The position numbers and the translations under genes were made by a program. The notes beneath the pieces are model-generated. The model saw only the letters and a program-made list of their open reading frames with translations. It ran no database searches and was not told the origin of the DNA. Below, piece by piece: positions 1-9,679 of a DNA stretch of 64,000 nucleotides. Source of the DNA: Pelagivirga sediminicola (GTDB lineage: Bacteria > Pseudomonadota > Alphaproteobacteria > Rhodobacterales > Rhodobacteraceae); contig NZ_QCYH01000005.1 in the NCBI RefSeq assembly GCF_003072125.1, positions 124,001 through 188,000 of the forward strand, read 5' to 3'. How positions within the stretch are numbered: position 1 is the first letter of the stretch; each line of letters starts with the position of its first letter.

Positions 1-559
1 GCGGGCTGAGAAATTGCGCGGGCAGATAGCCGTGGCTCGCCACGATCTCGACCCCGTCGAGGCCGGCGCGCTGCATGCGCCGGGCGGCGGCGGCATAGCC
101 CTCCACCACTTCGCGGATCATCGCCAGAGGCATGGCGCGGGGGATCACGTGGAACCTGTCCGAGGGGGTGGCGGAGGCCGACCATGCCACGGGCGCGGTG
201 CCGTCGGCGACCTCCATGATCTCGCGGCCCGGATGGAACAGCTGGGCAAAGATGCGGGTGCCGTGGGCGTGGACCGTCTGCGCCAGTCGTGCGAACCCCG
301 GCAGGCAATCATCGTCGGTCCCCATCAGCACATGCGAGGTATACCGCGCCGTTTCATGCACGCCGACCACCTGGCTGACGATCAGGCCCGCGCCGCCGCG
401 CGCCCGCGCCTCGTGATAGGCGATCATCGCATCGGTGACATGGCCGTTTGCCGCCATCGACGTGTCATGCCCGGTCGACAGGATGCGGTTCGCGATCTCC
501 ACGCCGCCGATGGACAGCGGGCTGAAAAGCTGCGGGAATAGCTGCGATGTCTGTGGCAT
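1..559 (-). CDS. NADH:flavin oxidoreductase, old yellow enzyme family (3' part outside window)
   Basis: Only the first 186 residues are visible; the gene runs off the left edge. It would be an FMN-dependent NAD(P)H oxidoreductase of the OYE/2,4-dienoyl-CoA reductase group, a cytosolic TIM barrel reducing activated double bonds. Seen: a family N-terminus (LFSPLSIGGVEIANRIL), an FHPGRE motif at about residues 108-113, and GVEIVASHGYLPAQFLSP at about 169-186, the conserved strand before the barrel loop. The start ATG at 559 was chosen because the protein begins right before the LFSP segment. It lies 55 bases downstream of alkB on the same strand and may be co-transcribed. The substrate cannot be inferred, and the C-terminus that would separate plain OYE from larger Fe-S fusion members is missing. 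Confidence 0.85.
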   Translation of the reverse strand, partial: MPQTSQLFPQLFSPLSIGGVEIANRILSTGHDTSMAANGHVTDAMIAYHEARARGGAGLIVSQVVGVHETARYTSHVLMGTDDDCLPGFARLAQTVHAHGTRIFAQLFHPGREIMEVADGTAPVAWSASATPSDRFHVIPRAMPLAMIREVVEGYAAAARRMQRAGLDGVEIVASHGYLPAQFLSP

Positions 560-614
560 GGGCTGGCCCCTCGGCTGGTATGCGATGCCACGCTACCGCC
601 CCGGTGCCACGGCT

Positions 615-1730
615 TCAAGCCGGAGGCGGGTGCGCGGCCTTGTTGTAGGGCTTCCAGTCGGTGATCTGGGGGTAATATGTCTTGCGCCACGCGCGCACGC
701 GGCGGTTCATCACACGGCGCCAGAGGGGCGGGACCATCGCCGCCATCGTCATGACGGGATAGCCATAGGGCAGTTGCGGCGCCTCGTCCTCGGTATGGTT
801 TTGCAGCAGGGGAAACCGGCGATCGGGCTTGTAATGATGGTCCGAATGACGTTGCAGGTTGATCAGCAGCCAGTTCGTCGCCTTGTGCGCCGCGTTCCAG
901 CTGTGGCGCGGTTTGACATGCTCGTAGCGGCCATCGCCCAAATATTCGCGCGTCAGGCCGTAATGTTCGACGTAATTGACCAGCGCCAGTTGCCAGACGG
1001 CGACCAGCGCCTGCCACAGAAACAGCGCAAGCCCGGTCCAGCCGCCAAGGATCAGCGCCAGCGCCAGCATCGCGCCCTGAAGCGCCCAGTAGCGGAAAAA
1101 CGGATTGCTGGGATGGCTCCAATTGCGGCCCCGGCGCGCCTGCATCGCCGCCTCGGCGCGAAAGGCCGATGCGACCTCGCCGGGCAGAACGCGCGCGAAG
1201 AAGCGATGAAACCCCTCGTTATAACGCGCCGTGACGGTGTCGCGCGGGGTGCCGACATGGCGGTGATGGACCTGCAGATGCTCCGACCGGAAATGAGAAT
1301 AGAGCACCATCGCCAGCAGGATATCGGCCATCCAGCGCTCGATCCGGGGTTTCTGGTGCATCAGCTCATGCGCATAGTTGACGCCGATCGTGCCGGTGAT
1401 GACGCCGACGCCAAAGAACAGCACGATCTTTTCCAGACTGCCCAGATGCGCCGCCTGCGGCACGTACCAGATCATCCAGAACAGCAGCGCGAACTGCACC
1501 GGCGCCCAGATCAGCGTGATCGCGCGATACCATGTGATGTCGGTGCCAAGGTCCAGATCATCCAGATTGAGGCCCAAAAACGCATCCAGCAGCGAAAAGA
1601 AATACCACGTGAAGACCGGCAGCAGAATCACCGTCCAGCCGCCCTGCAATGCGCCGAGGACGGCGATCGGGACCAGAAACAGGGACATCCAGAACGGGAT
1701 AGCTTGCCTGATATGGGCGGCGGTGGACAT
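615..1730 (-). CDS. alkB: Alkane 1-monooxygenase (AlkB family)
   Basis: Integral-membrane non-haem di-iron monooxygenase that would hydroxylate the terminal carbon of n-alkanes or a related substrate, taking electrons from rubredoxin. The 371-residue product has several hydrophobic helices (about 11-50, 70-90, 102-118, 218-250) and all the family histidine clusters: HELMH (121-125), EHLQVHHRHVG (150-160) and LQRHSDHHYKPDR (292-304), plus NYVEHYG (252-258), the diagnostic AlkB signature. An earlier in-frame ATG at 1754 exists, but the ATG at 1730 has an ACGGAG ribosome site at good spacing and starts before the first helix. No rubredoxin or rubredoxin reductase gene is visible nearby, so electron partners must lie elsewhere. 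It follows mutY on the same strand. Confidence 0.93.
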   Translation of the reverse strand: MSTAAHIRQAIPFWMSLFLVPIAVLGALQGGWTVILLPVFTWYFFSLLDAFLGLNLDDLDLGTDITWYRAITLIWAPVQFALLFWMIWYVPQAAHLGSLEKIVLFFGVGVITGTIGVNYAHELMHQKPRIERWMADILLAMVLYSHFRSEHLQVHHRHVGTPRDTVTARYNEGFHRFFARVLPGEVASAFRAEAAMQARRGRNWSHPSNPFFRYWALQGAMLALALILGGWTGLALFLWQALVAVWQLALVNYVEHYGLTREYLGDGRYEHVKPRHSWNAAHKATNWLLINLQRHSDHHYKPDRRFPLLQNHTEDEAPQLPYGYPVMTMAAMVPPLWRRVMNRRVRAWRKTYYPQITDWKPYNKAAHPPPA

Positions 1731-1793
1731 CGGGCGGCTCCGTGATGTGCGCATGGTGCGTGCCGTTTCAATAGCGGGTTACACGAAATTCCT

Positions 1794-2858
1794 TTAGCCG
1801 AAATTGACAAGACTCACACGCGCCAGATCAAAAACCTTGCGCATGACCGTCGGCAGCTGGCCGGGCTGGAATTCGGCGCGCGGGATGAACCGGCCGCGCT
1901 GCGGGGCGGCGGTCATGTCGACCTGCGTCACGTCGATGCGAAGGCGCAGGTGAAAATGCGTGAAGGTATGGCGCGCCTCCTCGTTGAGGGTCTGCCAATC
2001 GGCGTGCAGCGGGGGCGCGTCCGCCGTCGCCCCTTCGGTCCAGTCGCTGCAGGGCCAGCCCAGCATGCCGCCCAAGAGGCCCCGATCCTCGCGCCGCTCC
2101 AGCAACAGCGCGCCATCGCTGCGCTGGGCGACATAGGCGATGCCGTGGCGGACGGGCTTGGCCTTTTTCGGGCTTTTCTTCGGCAGCTCGGGCGCGGTGC
2201 CTTCGGCGCGCGCGGCGCAAGGGGCGCGCCACGGGCAGATCCCGCAGGCGGGGCTGCGGGGGGTGCAGATGGTGGCGCCCAGATCCATCACCGCCTGCGC
2301 GTAATCGCCGGGGCGCGCGGCGGGCGTCAGCGCGGCGGAGGCGGCGGTCAGCGCGGGCTTGGCCGCGGGCAGGGGGGTGTGGATGTCGTGCAGGCGCGCC
2401 ATGACACGCTCGACATTGCCATCGACCACCGTTTCGGGCGCATCGAACGCGATGGCCGCGATCGCGGCGGCCGTATAAGGCCCGATGCCCGGCAGTGTCA
2501 GCAGCGTGGCATGATCCGAAGGGAAGCGCCCTCCATGCTCGGCCACCACGGCCCGCGCGCATTTCAGCAGGTTGCGCGCGCGGGCGTAATAGCCAAGGCC
2601 GGCCCATTCGCCCATCACCTCGCCATCTTCGGCGGCCGCCAGATCGGCCACCGTCGGCCAGCGGGCGGTGAAGCGGTTGAAATACTGCGTCACGGCGGCA
2701 ACGGTGGTTTGTTGCAGCATCACCTCGGACAGCCAGATGCGGTAGGGATCGGGCCGCTCGCCCGCGGCCCGGCGCGCGGGGCCGACGCGCCACGGCATGT
2801 CGCGGGCATGGACGTCATACCAGTCCAGCAAATCGGCCGCCTTCGCCGTCTCACGCAT
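1794..2858 (-). CDS. mutY: A/G-specific adenine DNA glycosylase MutY
   Basis: Base-excision repair enzyme that removes adenine mispaired with 8-oxoguanine. The 354-residue protein has the full layout: SEVMLQQT (44-51) with the catalytic Glu, the helix-hairpin-helix LPGIGPYTA (122-130), VDGNV (145-149) with the catalytic Asp, and a 4Fe-4S ligand set C198-x6-C205-x2-C208-x5-C214. A C-terminal NUDIX-like domain for 8-oxoG recognition follows (about 235-350, with a GGMLGWP stretch). Its divergent neighbour at 2940 is a DciA-like gene. Length and motifs are normal, so it should be functional. Confidence 0.96.
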   Translation of the reverse strand: MRETAKAADLLDWYDVHARDMPWRVGPARRAAGERPDPYRIWLSEVMLQQTTVAAVTQYFNRFTARWPTVADLAAAEDGEVMGEWAGLGYYARARNLLKCARAVVAEHGGRFPSDHATLLTLPGIGPYTAAAIAAIAFDAPETVVDGNVERVMARLHDIHTPLPAAKPALTAASAALTPAARPGDYAQAVMDLGATICTPRSPACGICPWRAPCAARAEGTAPELPKKSPKKAKPVRHGIAYVAQRSDGALLLERREDRGLLGGMLGWPCSDWTEGATADAPPLHADWQTLNEEARHTFTHFHLRLRIDVTQVDMTAAPQRGRFIPRAEFQPGQLPTVMRKVFDLARVSLVNFG

Positions 2859-2939
2859 TCTTTATGCCTCTTTCGTGCTATCTGCTGGCATGGAAATCCA
2901 CATGCCCTAAAATGGCGCCCGACCGCAGGAGATCAACCA

Positions 2940-3449
2940 ATGCCGCCGCGCCGCCCCACGACCAAGGGTTTCACCCGCTCCAGCACCCTGCTGCAAGAGC
3001 GGATTCGCAAGGCGTCCGAAAGCCGGGGCTTTGCCGAATCGCGACTGCTGACGCAATGGGCCGAGATCGTGGGCGCCGAAACTGCCGCCATCGCGCGGCC
3101 CGTCAAGGTCAGCTATGGGCGCGGCGGCATGGGCGCCACGCTGAGCTTGTTGACCACCGGCGCACAGGCGCCGATGCTGGAGATGCAAAAAGAGGGGCTG
3201 CGCGCCCGCGTGAACGCGGTTTACGGCTATAACGCCATCTCGCGCATCACCATCACGCAGACCGCGCCCACAGGCTTTGCCGAGGGGCAGGCTAGCTTTC
3301 AGCACCGCGCGCCTGCAAAGGCGCCGCGCCCGCCCGATCCCGAGACCGCCCATGAGGCGCGCCATATCGCCGCGCCCGTGGCCGACACCGAACTGCGCGC
3401 CGCGCTTGAAGCCCTGGCGCAAAATGTTCTATCCAGACCGAAACGCTGA
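2940..3449 (+). CDS. DUF721 (DciA-type) family protein
   Basis: A 169-residue protein of the DUF721/DciA family. DciA in other bacteria helps load the replicative helicase DnaB; that role is family knowledge and is not shown here. Seen: N-terminal basic segment (PPRRPTTKGFTRSSTLLQER), the family core FAESRLLTQWAEIVG at about 32-46 and the following small beta-rich domain with LEMQKEGLRARVNAVYG, then a proline/alanine-rich linker and a short C-terminal helix. The start is the ATG at 2940, which has an AGGAG site eight bases upstream. It is divergent from mutY and 18 bases ahead of the DsbA-like gene, so the two probably share a transcript. Confidence 0.8.
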   Translation: MPPRRPTTKGFTRSSTLLQERIRKASESRGFAESRLLTQWAEIVGAETAAIARPVKVSYGRGGMGATLSLLTTGAQAPMLEMQKEGLRARVNAVYGYNAISRITITQTAPTGFAEGQASFQHRAPAKAPRPPDPETAHEARHIAAPVADTELRAALEALAQNVLSRPKR

Positions 3450-3467
3450 GGCGAAAAGGAATATCAC

Positions 3468-4130
3468 ATGAATCGCAAGATCTTGATCGCGGCTGCCGCG
3501 CTGGCCATTCTGGGGGCGGCCCTGTGGTGGCAACTGGGCGGACAACACACCGCCGAGGCCGCCAGCGACGACGTTCCGGCCGAATTCGCCGATGTCGACA
3601 CATCGGGCATCGTCGAGATGACGATGGGGCCGGAGGACGCCGCGGTGACGGTGACGGAATACGCCTCGCTCACCTGCCCGCATTGCGCCGACTTCCACAA
3701 GACCACCTTTCAGGAGCTCAAGCGCGACTTCATCGACACCGGCAAGATCCGCTATGTCTATCGCGACGTGTTCTTTGATGGCGCGGGCCTGCGCGGGTCG
3801 CTTCTGGCGCGTTGCGCGGGGCCGACGCGGTTCTTCGGCATCAACGATCTGCTCTATACCCGGCAGGCCGAATGGCTGGACGCCAAGACGATGGGCGATG
3901 TGATGGACAACCTGCGCACCATCGGCAAGGTCGCGGGCCTGAGCGATGACCAGATCACGGCCTGCCTTGAGGATCAGGACAAGGCGCAGGTGCTGGAGGC
4001 ATGGTTCCGCCAGCACGCGGCCGAGGATGGCATCACCTCGACGCCCACCGTTCTGGTTGACGGTCAGGCATACGGCAACCCGCCCTATGACGATCTGAAG
4101 GCGGTTCTGGACGAGAAGCTGAACCAATGA
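3468..4130 (+). CDS. DsbA family thiol oxidoreductase, membrane-anchored or secreted
   Basis: Periplasmic thioredoxin-fold protein of 220 residues. It opens with an uncleaved-looking hydrophobic segment (residues 4-22) followed by an acidic linker. The active site is C70-P-H-C73, the classical DsbA dipeptide, and the cis-proline loop is STPTVLVDG near residue 197. The helical insertion typical of DsbA/BdbD lies between. The protein probably makes or reshuffles disulfides in exported proteins. The gene overlaps the downstream CoA-transferase by four bases (ATGA), which suggests translational coupling, although no functional link is apparent. A plain AAAAGGA ribosome site precedes the start. 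Confidence 0.9.
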   Translation: MNRKILIAAAALAILGAALWWQLGGQHTAEAASDDVPAEFADVDTSGIVEMTMGPEDAAVTVTEYASLTCPHCADFHKTTFQELKRDFIDTGKIRYVYRDVFFDGAGLRGSLLARCAGPTRFFGINDLLYTRQAEWLDAKTMGDVMDNLRTIGKVAGLSDDQITACLEDQDKAQVLEAWFRQHAAEDGITSTPTVLVDGQAYGNPPYDDLKAVLDEKLNQ

Positions 4131-5242
4131 CCTCCGCACCCCTTTCCGGCCTGAAGGTCGTCGAACTGGCGCGCATTCTGGCCGGCCCCTGGGCGGGCCA
4201 GACGCTGGCCGATCTGGGCGCCGAGGTGATCAAGGTCGAAAGCCCCGAAGGCGATGATACCCGCCGATGGGGCCCCCCCTTCGTCGAGCGCGAGGGCGAC
4301 CGCACCGCCGCCTATTTCCATGGCTGCAACCGTGGCAAGAGCAGCGTCACCGCCGATTTCCGCACGCCCGAAGGGCAGGAAAAGGTGCGCGCGCTGATCG
4401 CGGAGGCCGATATCGTCATCGAGAATTTTAAGGTCGGCGGGCTGGTCAAATACGGGCTGGATTATGCCTCGCTTGCCAGGGATTTTCCGGGGCTGATCTA
4501 TTGCTCGATCACCGGGTTTGGGCAGGACGGCCCCTATGCGCATCGCGCGGGCTATGACTATATCATCCAGGGCATGTCTGGCCTGATGTCGATCACCGGC
4601 GCGCCCGAGGGCCAGCCGCAGCGCGTGGGCGTTGCGATCACGGATGTCTTTACCGGCGTTTATGCCACCACGGCGATCCTTGCGGCGCTGCACCAGCGCA
4701 GCCAGACCGGCAAGGGCCAGCAGATCGACATGGCGCTGCTGGATGTTGCCGTTGCAGTGACGGCGAACCAGTCGATGAACTATCTGACCACCGGGCAGGC
4801 GCCGGGGCGGATCGGGAATTTCCATCCGAATCTGGCGCCTTATCAGGTTTTCGATTGCGCCGATGGCTATATCATCATCGCGGTTGGCAATGACGCGCAA
4901 TACCAGCGGCTTTGCGGCCTTCTGGACCTGCCCGAACTGGCAGGCGCTGCGGAATATGCGACCAACGCCGACCGCGTGGCGCGCAAGGACGAGCTGAGCG
5001 CGCGCCTGACCGAGCGGACGCAGACCTTTACCAAGGATGCGCTGCTGTCGGCCTGCGAAGGCGCAGGCGTGCCGGCGGGTCCGATCAACAACATGGACGA
5101 GGTTTACGCCGATCCGCAGATCATCGCCCGCGGCATGCGCATCGATCCGGACGGCGTGCCGGGCGTGCGCACGCCGATCCGCTTTTCGGATGCCGATCTG
5201 TCGCTGGACAAGGCATCGCCGAAACTGGGCGAGGCGCTTTAG
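4127..5242 (+). CDS. Class III CoA-transferase (CaiB/BaiF family)
   Basis: A 371-residue family III acyl-CoA:carboxylate CoA-transferase. Seen: the N-terminal nucleotide-fold signature [24 protein letters not shown] (split here, residues 15-38), [16 protein letters not shown], the Asp-containing [14 protein letters not shown] segment near 142-155 where the catalytic aspartate lies, and the [18 protein letters not shown] region near the C-terminus. These enzymes move CoA between small organic acids such as formyl/oxalyl, succinyl/mesaconyl or carnitine species. Which acid is used here cannot be told from sequence alone. Its start overlaps the dsbA-like stop, and its stop overlaps the convergent lpxK stop by four bases. 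Confidence 0.9.
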   Translation: MTSAPLSGLKVVELARILAGPWAGQTLADLGAEVIKVESPEGDDTRRWGPPFVEREGDRTAAYFHGCNRGKSSVTADFRTPEGQEKVRALIAEADIVIENFKVGGLVKYGLDYASLARDFPGLIYCSITGFGQDGPYAHRAGYDYIIQGMSGLMSITGAPEGQPQRVGVAITDVFTGVYATTAILAALHQRSQTGKGQQIDMALLDVAVAVTANQSMNYLTTGQAPGRIGNFHPNLAPYQVFDCADGYIIIAVGNDAQYQRLCGLLDLPELAGAAEYATNADRVARKDELSARLTERTQTFTKDALLSACEGAGVPAGPINNMDEVYADPQIIARGMRIDPDGVPGVRTPIRFSDADLSLDKASPKLGEAL

Positions 5243-6231
5243 ATCCCCAGCGCCTCCAGTCGCGCGTTCAGCGCGGTCCAGTCGGCGATCTCCAGCCGCA
5301 CGGGCAGCGTCAGCACCTTGGGCCTGAATTCCGCGGGCAGGCGCACCGCGTCCTTTTCCGTCGTGACCAGCTGCGCGCCAAGGCGCGCGGCCTCGCTCTC
5401 CAGCCGTTTCAGGAGGGCAGGGGTGAAGGGCTGGTGATCGTCCAGCGCCTCGGCCCCGGCCAGATCGGCGCCCATGCTGCGCAGGCTGGCAAAGAATTTC
5501 TCCGGATGGCCGATACCCGCGAATGCAAGGCACCGCGTGCCGGTCCAGTCCATGCCGGTCCGCAGCGGCGCCAGCGCGCCGCGCAGATGCGGCAGGTCTA
5601 TCGCGCTGCCCCAGGCGGCGTCAAAGGCGTCCTGCGCCGCGCTGCCGCCGATGGAAAGCAGCAGATCGGCGCGGCCAAGGCCCACATCCACCGGCTCGCG
5701 CAGCGGCCCGGCGGGCAGGCAGCGGCCATTGCCGAAGCCGACCACCGCATCGACCACGATCAGCGAGATGTCCTTGTGCAGCGCCGGGTTCTGGAACCCG
5801 TCATCCAGCACGATCACCTCCGCCCCCGCATCGGCCGCCGCACGCGCCCCGGCGGCGCGGTCACGGGCCACCCAGACAGGCGCAAAGGCCGACACCAGGA
5901 GCGGCTCGTCGCCCACTTCGGCCGCCGTATGCTGGCGCGGGTCCACCTGCAAGGGGCCCTCCAGTCGTCCGCCATGGCCGCGGCTGACGACATGAACGGC
6001 GCGCCCGCGGGCGGACAGATGCTGAACCAGCGCGATCACCGTCGGCGTCTTTCCGGTGCCGCCTGCGTTGAGGTTGCCGACACAGATCACCGGCACCGGC
6101 GCACGCCACGGCGTGCCCCGCGCCAGCCGCCGTGCCGTGGCGCGCGCATAAAGCGCGCCCAAGGGCGACAGCAGCCGCGCGCGCAGACCCGGCGCCGCGG
6201 CCGGGCGCAGCCAGAAATCCGGCGCGCGCAT
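5239..6231 (-). CDS. lpxK: Tetraacyldisaccharide 4'-kinase LpxK
   Basis: Inner-membrane P-loop kinase that phosphorylates the 4' position of the lipid A precursor. The 330-residue protein starts with an amphipathic/hydrophobic membrane-association region, then has the Walker A motif GGTGKTP at 57-63 and the [11 protein letters not shown] and [13 protein letters not shown] segments characteristic of LpxK (the DDGFQ motif carries the catalytic Asp). The start ATG at 6231 shares one base with the stop of waaA (TGATG). The longer open frame upstream was rejected because it overlaps waaA entirely. It is part of the lipid A/Kdo block. Confidence 0.95.
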   Translation of the reverse strand: MRAPDFWLRPAAAPGLRARLLSPLGALYARATARRLARGTPWRAPVPVICVGNLNAGGTGKTPTVIALVQHLSARGRAVHVVSRGHGGRLEGPLQVDPRQHTAAEVGDEPLLVSAFAPVWVARDRAAGARAAADAGAEVIVLDDGFQNPALHKDISLIVVDAVVGFGNGRCLPAGPLREPVDVGLGRADLLLSIGGSAAQDAFDAAWGSAIDLPHLRGALAPLRTGMDWTGTRCLAFAGIGHPEKFFASLRSMGADLAGAEALDDHQPFTPALLKRLESEAARLGAQLVTTEKDAVRLPAEFRPKVLTLPVRLEIADWTALNARLEALGI

Positions 6232-7481
6232 CAGCCAAACTCCAGATCGTCGAGCATGTCCTGAAGCATGTCGATGATGTGGTCGGTGACCTTGGCGCCG
6301 GCCGTCGCCACCTCCCACGCCGCATGGGCCATCGTGGCGCTGCGGTCGGCGGCAATCAGATGCGCCAAGGCAGCCGCCAGCGTATCGGCGTCGCGCACGA
6401 TCCGCGCGCCCCCCGCGCCCGCGTAGCGCTTGTAGCTGGGCAGGTAGCGACCCACATTCGGGCCGTAGACAATGGCCGAGCCATGGGCGGCAGGCTCGTT
6501 GGGATCGCTGCCGCTCATCCCCGGCTTCAGCGAGCTGCCCATGAGCGAAATCGTGGCCAGCCGATACCACAGGCCCATGTCGCCGCGCGTGTCGGCCAGC
6601 AAGACCTGCGTCGCCTCGTTAGGCATGCCGCCCTGCGACCATATGGTGTGGCGCCATTTGCCCTGGCGCAGCGTGTCGCGAAATGCCTCGGCTTCGGACA
6701 GATCCTCGGGCACCACGATCAGGATCAGGCGGTGCGACAGGCGGCTGGCCTGCCGATGGGCGGCCAGCACGATGTCCAGCTCCGCGTGATGCAGCATGGC
6801 GGCCAGCCAGATGGGCCGCCCGCGCAGCGTGACGGCCATCTCGTCGCGCAGCGCCTCGTCATAGGGCAGGGCGATCGCGCCCTCCTGAAACAGGCCCGTG
6901 ACGGTCAGCCGGTCCTCGCTGACGCCCATCCGGCGCAAGGCGCGCGCGGTGGGCTCGGACCGGGCCATGATGGTCCGGAACCGGCCCAGAAGCAGGCGGG
7001 TGACATCCGGCAGCCAGCGCCAGCTGGAGCGTTCCAGCAGCGATGCCTCGGCATCGACCAGGATCAGCGGCACGCCGGCATCATCGGCGGCAGTCAGCAG
7101 CGCGGGGCGCAGATCGCCGCCGGTCCACAAGCAGACATCGGGGCGCCAGTGCCCAAGGAACGCGTCGGCAGTGACGGCGGCATCCCCCTCCAGCGGCTGG
7201 TGGATGGTCAGCGCGCGGGCGTGGGCGGGCAATTGCACGTCCGCGCCGGTCGTCAACAGCAGGTGCAGCCCGCCCCCCGACACGCCGGGCGTATTGCCGC
7301 GCTGCGCCGACAGACGCTCGACCAGTTGAACCAGCGCGTTGGCGTGCTCCAGACTGGTGGCGTGGCCCCAGATCACCGCGCCGGCGGGACGCTCGCAGGC
7401 GGGCACGAAGGGCGCGCCGACCCCCGCGTTGCCGCGCCGCGCCCATGCCAGATAGGCCGCCAGGCTGAGCGAGGAGGCCAT
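6231..7481 (-). CDS. waaA: 3-deoxy-D-manno-octulosonic acid (Kdo) transferase WaaA
   Basis: GT-B glycosyltransferase that adds Kdo to lipid IVA at the inner membrane. The 416-residue protein has a short N-terminal hydrophobic segment and then family landmarks: [26 protein letters not shown] (in pieces, about 130-156), [32 protein letters not shown] and the C-terminal [25 protein letters not shown] segment (about 325-350), the usual GGHNxxEPA acceptor/donor loop in a modified form. The N-terminal HxxSxGE signature is replaced by [10 protein letters not shown], so the acceptor side is divergent from enterobacterial KdtA. It lies 9 bases after DUF4170 and overlaps lpxK, which supports the assignment. 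Confidence 0.88.
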   Translation of the reverse strand: MASSLSLAAYLAWARRGNAGVGAPFVPACERPAGAVIWGHATSLEHANALVQLVERLSAQRGNTPGVSGGGLHLLLTTGADVQLPAHARALTIHQPLEGDAAVTADAFLGHWRPDVCLWTGGDLRPALLTAADDAGVPLILVDAEASLLERSSWRWLPDVTRLLLGRFRTIMARSEPTARALRRMGVSEDRLTVTGLFQEGAIALPYDEALRDEMAVTLRGRPIWLAAMLHHAELDIVLAAHRQASRLSHRLILIVVPEDLSEAEAFRDTLRQGKWRHTIWSQGGMPNEATQVLLADTRGDMGLWYRLATISLMGSSLKPGMSGSDPNEPAAHGSAIVYGPNVGRYLPSYKRYAGAGGARIVRDADTLAAALAHLIAADRSATMAHAAWEVATAGAKVTDHIIDMLQDMLDDLEFG

Positions 7482-7490
7482 GGCGCTGCG

Positions 7491-7733
7491 TTACCCCAGC
7501 TCTTCGGTGGGCGAGGCGGGCGTTTCCTCGTCCCGCAGCCGGTGCAGATGGGCGATGAAATAGCGCATATGCGCGTTGTCGACCGTGCGCTGCGCTTCGG
7601 CCTTCCAGGCGTGATGGGCGGATTCGTAATCGGGATAGATGCCGACGATGTGCAGATCGTCCACGTTCTTGAACACATTTTTCGACGGGTTTGTCAGCTC
7701 CCCGCCAAAGACAAGATGAAGGCGTTGGGTCAT
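7491..7733 (-). CDS. DUF4170 family small protein in the LPS block
   Basis: An 80-residue soluble protein with no signal peptide or membrane segment. It matches, from memory, the DUF4170 family of alphaproteobacteria: RLHLVFGGEL near the N-terminus, DLHIVGIYPDYESAHHAWKAEAQ in the middle (about 26-48) and NAHMRYFIAHLHRL near 53-66. No biochemical function is known to me. It sits between an MsbA-like exporter and waaA on the same strand, so a role connected to lipopolysaccharide assembly is a reasonable inference only. The acidic C-terminal tail is weakly conserved in appearance. Confidence 0.82.
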   Translation of the reverse strand: MTQRLHLVFGGELTNPSKNVFKNVDDLHIVGIYPDYESAHHAWKAEAQRTVDNAHMRYFIAHLHRLRDEETPASPTEELG

Positions 7734-7809
7734 GGATGGCTCCTTGGATCAGGTGATCGGGGCGAAACTATGGGCTGGCGCGCGCCGGGGCAAGGGGCGC
7801 GCGGCGGCG

Positions 7810-9594
7810 CTATTTCTTGTCGTATCCTTGCTTTTGCGCCTGATAAAGCTGCGCGTAAAGCCGGTTCTGACGCAACAGATCGGCGTGGCGGCCCTCCTCG
7901 ACCAGCTGGCCGGACTCCAGCACGAAGATGCGATCCGCATCGGCGATCGACGACAGGCGGTGCGCGACGACGATGGTGGTCTTGCCGCGCGTCAGCCGAT
8001 CCAGCGCCGATTTGATGCGCGCCTCCGTCGCCTGGTCCAGCGCGCTGGTCGCCTCGTCCAGCAGCAGGATCGGCGCGTTGGTCAGGAAGGCGCGCGCGAT
8101 GGCGATGCGCTGTTTCTGACCGCCCGACAGCTGCGCGCCCTTCGGCCCTACAGGCGCGGCGCCGCGCGCGCGGATCAGGTCCGCGATCTCGGCATCCTCG
8201 GCGGACTGCCAGACCTCTTCGTCGCTGGCCTCCGGGCGCACGTAGCGGATATTTTCCCAGATCGAATTGTTGAAGATGACGATATCCTGCGCCACCACCG
8301 AATAGGCGCCGCGCAGCGCGCTGACGGTCAGCTGGTCGATGGGTTGCCCGCCGATGGTGATGCGCCCGCCCTGCGTGTCATAAAGCCGCGTCAGCAGCGA
8401 CAGGATCGTCGTCTTGCCCGACCCGGTCGAGCCGACGATGGCCGACACCTGGCCGCCCCGGAACGTCATGTCGAGGCCGTGAAACAGCGGCTGATCGGCG
8501 CTGTAGGCGAAATGCACATCCTCCAGCACGATATCGCCGCCAGTGTCGAATTCGGCCACCGCGCCCTCCTTGTCGGTGATGCTGGGCACGACGTCATGAA
8601 GGCGGCGGATGCGGTCCAGAAGGACCATGTTGGATTGCAGGCTGCCAAAAAACATCGCCAGCAGGCGCGCGGGATCGAACACCATCACCATCCCCAGCAG
8701 GAAGGTGATGATCCCGGCGCCGTCCATGTCGAAATCGGGGCTGAGCACCATGTAGCCGCCGCCGCCGATCACCAGCACATAGACGAAGGCCGAGGACAGA
8801 TCGATCGACGGCATCACCAGCGCCTGCGTGATCTGCACGCGGTTCATCAGGTCGCGGATCGCGCTGGTGCCCTTCATCAGGCGGTGCGTCTCGACGCCTT
8901 CCTGGCTTGCGATCTTGACGGTGCGCATGCCATGCACCGTCTCCTCGATGCCGTTCATGTACTCGCCCATGGCCGTCTCGGCCTCGCCTTGGGTGATCTT
9001 CACGCGGTCCGAGACGAAGTTCATGATCCAGATGATGAAGGGCAGGACCACGACCGCGGTGCTGAACAGGATCGGGTTCTTCCAGATCAGGTAGCCCGAG
9101 ACGATGATGACCGTTACCGCGTCGCGCACCGCGTTGGCCACGCCTTGCCCGACGAAGACGCCCAGCGCCTGCGTCTGCGTCACCAGCCGCTGGATGATCT
9201 CGCCTGATTTGGTGCGCTCGAAATAGGCAAGGTCCAGCGCCATCATATGCGCAATCAGGTCGCGGCGCATCTGGAACACCGCGTCGTTGCTGACCCAGAC
9301 GGTGATGCGCGGCACAAGATAGGACATGAGGCCGCGCACCGCGAACAGCACGAACACCACGATGCAGACCATCACCAGATCGCCGACGCTGCCACTGTCG
9401 AAGATCACGCGCAGGCCGCTTTCGGTCATCGACAGGAATTGCTGATAGACAAGGCCCTGCACCAGGATCATGCCCAGAACCAACAGCAGCCAGGGCGCCT
9501 TTTGCCGCAGGTAGCGCGTCCAGAGCCAGCGCAGGTTCTCGCGGTCGCGCTCGGTATAGAGCGGGGCGCGTTTGGTCTTGGGGGCGTGGGTCAT
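7810..9594 (-). CDS. ABC transporter, fused permease/ATPase (MsbA-like)
   Basis: A 594-residue half-transporter of the type I exporter group. The first about 330 residues form the six-helix transmembrane domain, with hydrophobic stretches beginning APWLLLVLGMILVQGLVY. The ATPase domain follows, with Walker A GSTGSGKTT (about 394-402), the Q-loop segment YSVVAQDIVIFNNS, the signature LSGGQKQR, Walker B ILLLDEATSALD and the H-loop VAHRLSS. It heads the DUF4170-waaA-lpxK group, so export (flipping) of lipid A-Kdo core is the likeliest job. However, sequence alone does not exclude another lipid or drug substrate. There is a 76-base gap to DUF4170. Confidence 0.88.
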   Translation of the reverse strand: MTHAPKTKRAPLYTERDRENLRWLWTRYLRQKAPWLLLVLGMILVQGLVYQQFLSMTESGLRVIFDSGSVGDLVMVCIVVFVLFAVRGLMSYLVPRITVWVSNDAVFQMRRDLIAHMMALDLAYFERTKSGEIIQRLVTQTQALGVFVGQGVANAVRDAVTVIIVSGYLIWKNPILFSTAVVVLPFIIWIMNFVSDRVKITQGEAETAMGEYMNGIEETVHGMRTVKIASQEGVETHRLMKGTSAIRDLMNRVQITQALVMPSIDLSSAFVYVLVIGGGGYMVLSPDFDMDGAGIITFLLGMVMVFDPARLLAMFFGSLQSNMVLLDRIRRLHDVVPSITDKEGAVAEFDTGGDIVLEDVHFAYSADQPLFHGLDMTFRGGQVSAIVGSTGSGKTTILSLLTRLYDTQGGRITIGGQPIDQLTVSALRGAYSVVAQDIVIFNNSIWENIRYVRPEASDEEVWQSAEDAEIADLIRARGAAPVGPKGAQLSGGQKQRIAIARAFLTNAPILLLDEATSALDQATEARIKSALDRLTRGKTTIVVAHRLSSIADADRIFVLESGQLVEEGRHADLLRQNRLYAQLYQAQKQGYDKK

Positions 9595-9642
9595 GGGCGG
9601 GCCGTGCCTTGGGTTTGGGTCTTTGGCCCGCTCTTAAAGCGT

Positions 9643-9673
9643 TTCGGCGGCGGCGTCACGCATCGCCGCCGAA
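9643..9673 (-). terminator. Candidate hairpin terminator after the pseudo-protease gene
   Basis: Inverted repeat TTCGGCGGCG / CGCCGCCGAA with an 11-base loop, starting 7 bases after the stop of the minus-strand gene ending at 9680. On the minus strand it is followed by ACGCTTTAAG, which contains only a short T stretch, so termination may be partial. It separates that gene from the ABC exporter. Confidence 0.5.
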
Positions 9674-9679
9674 TTCGCA

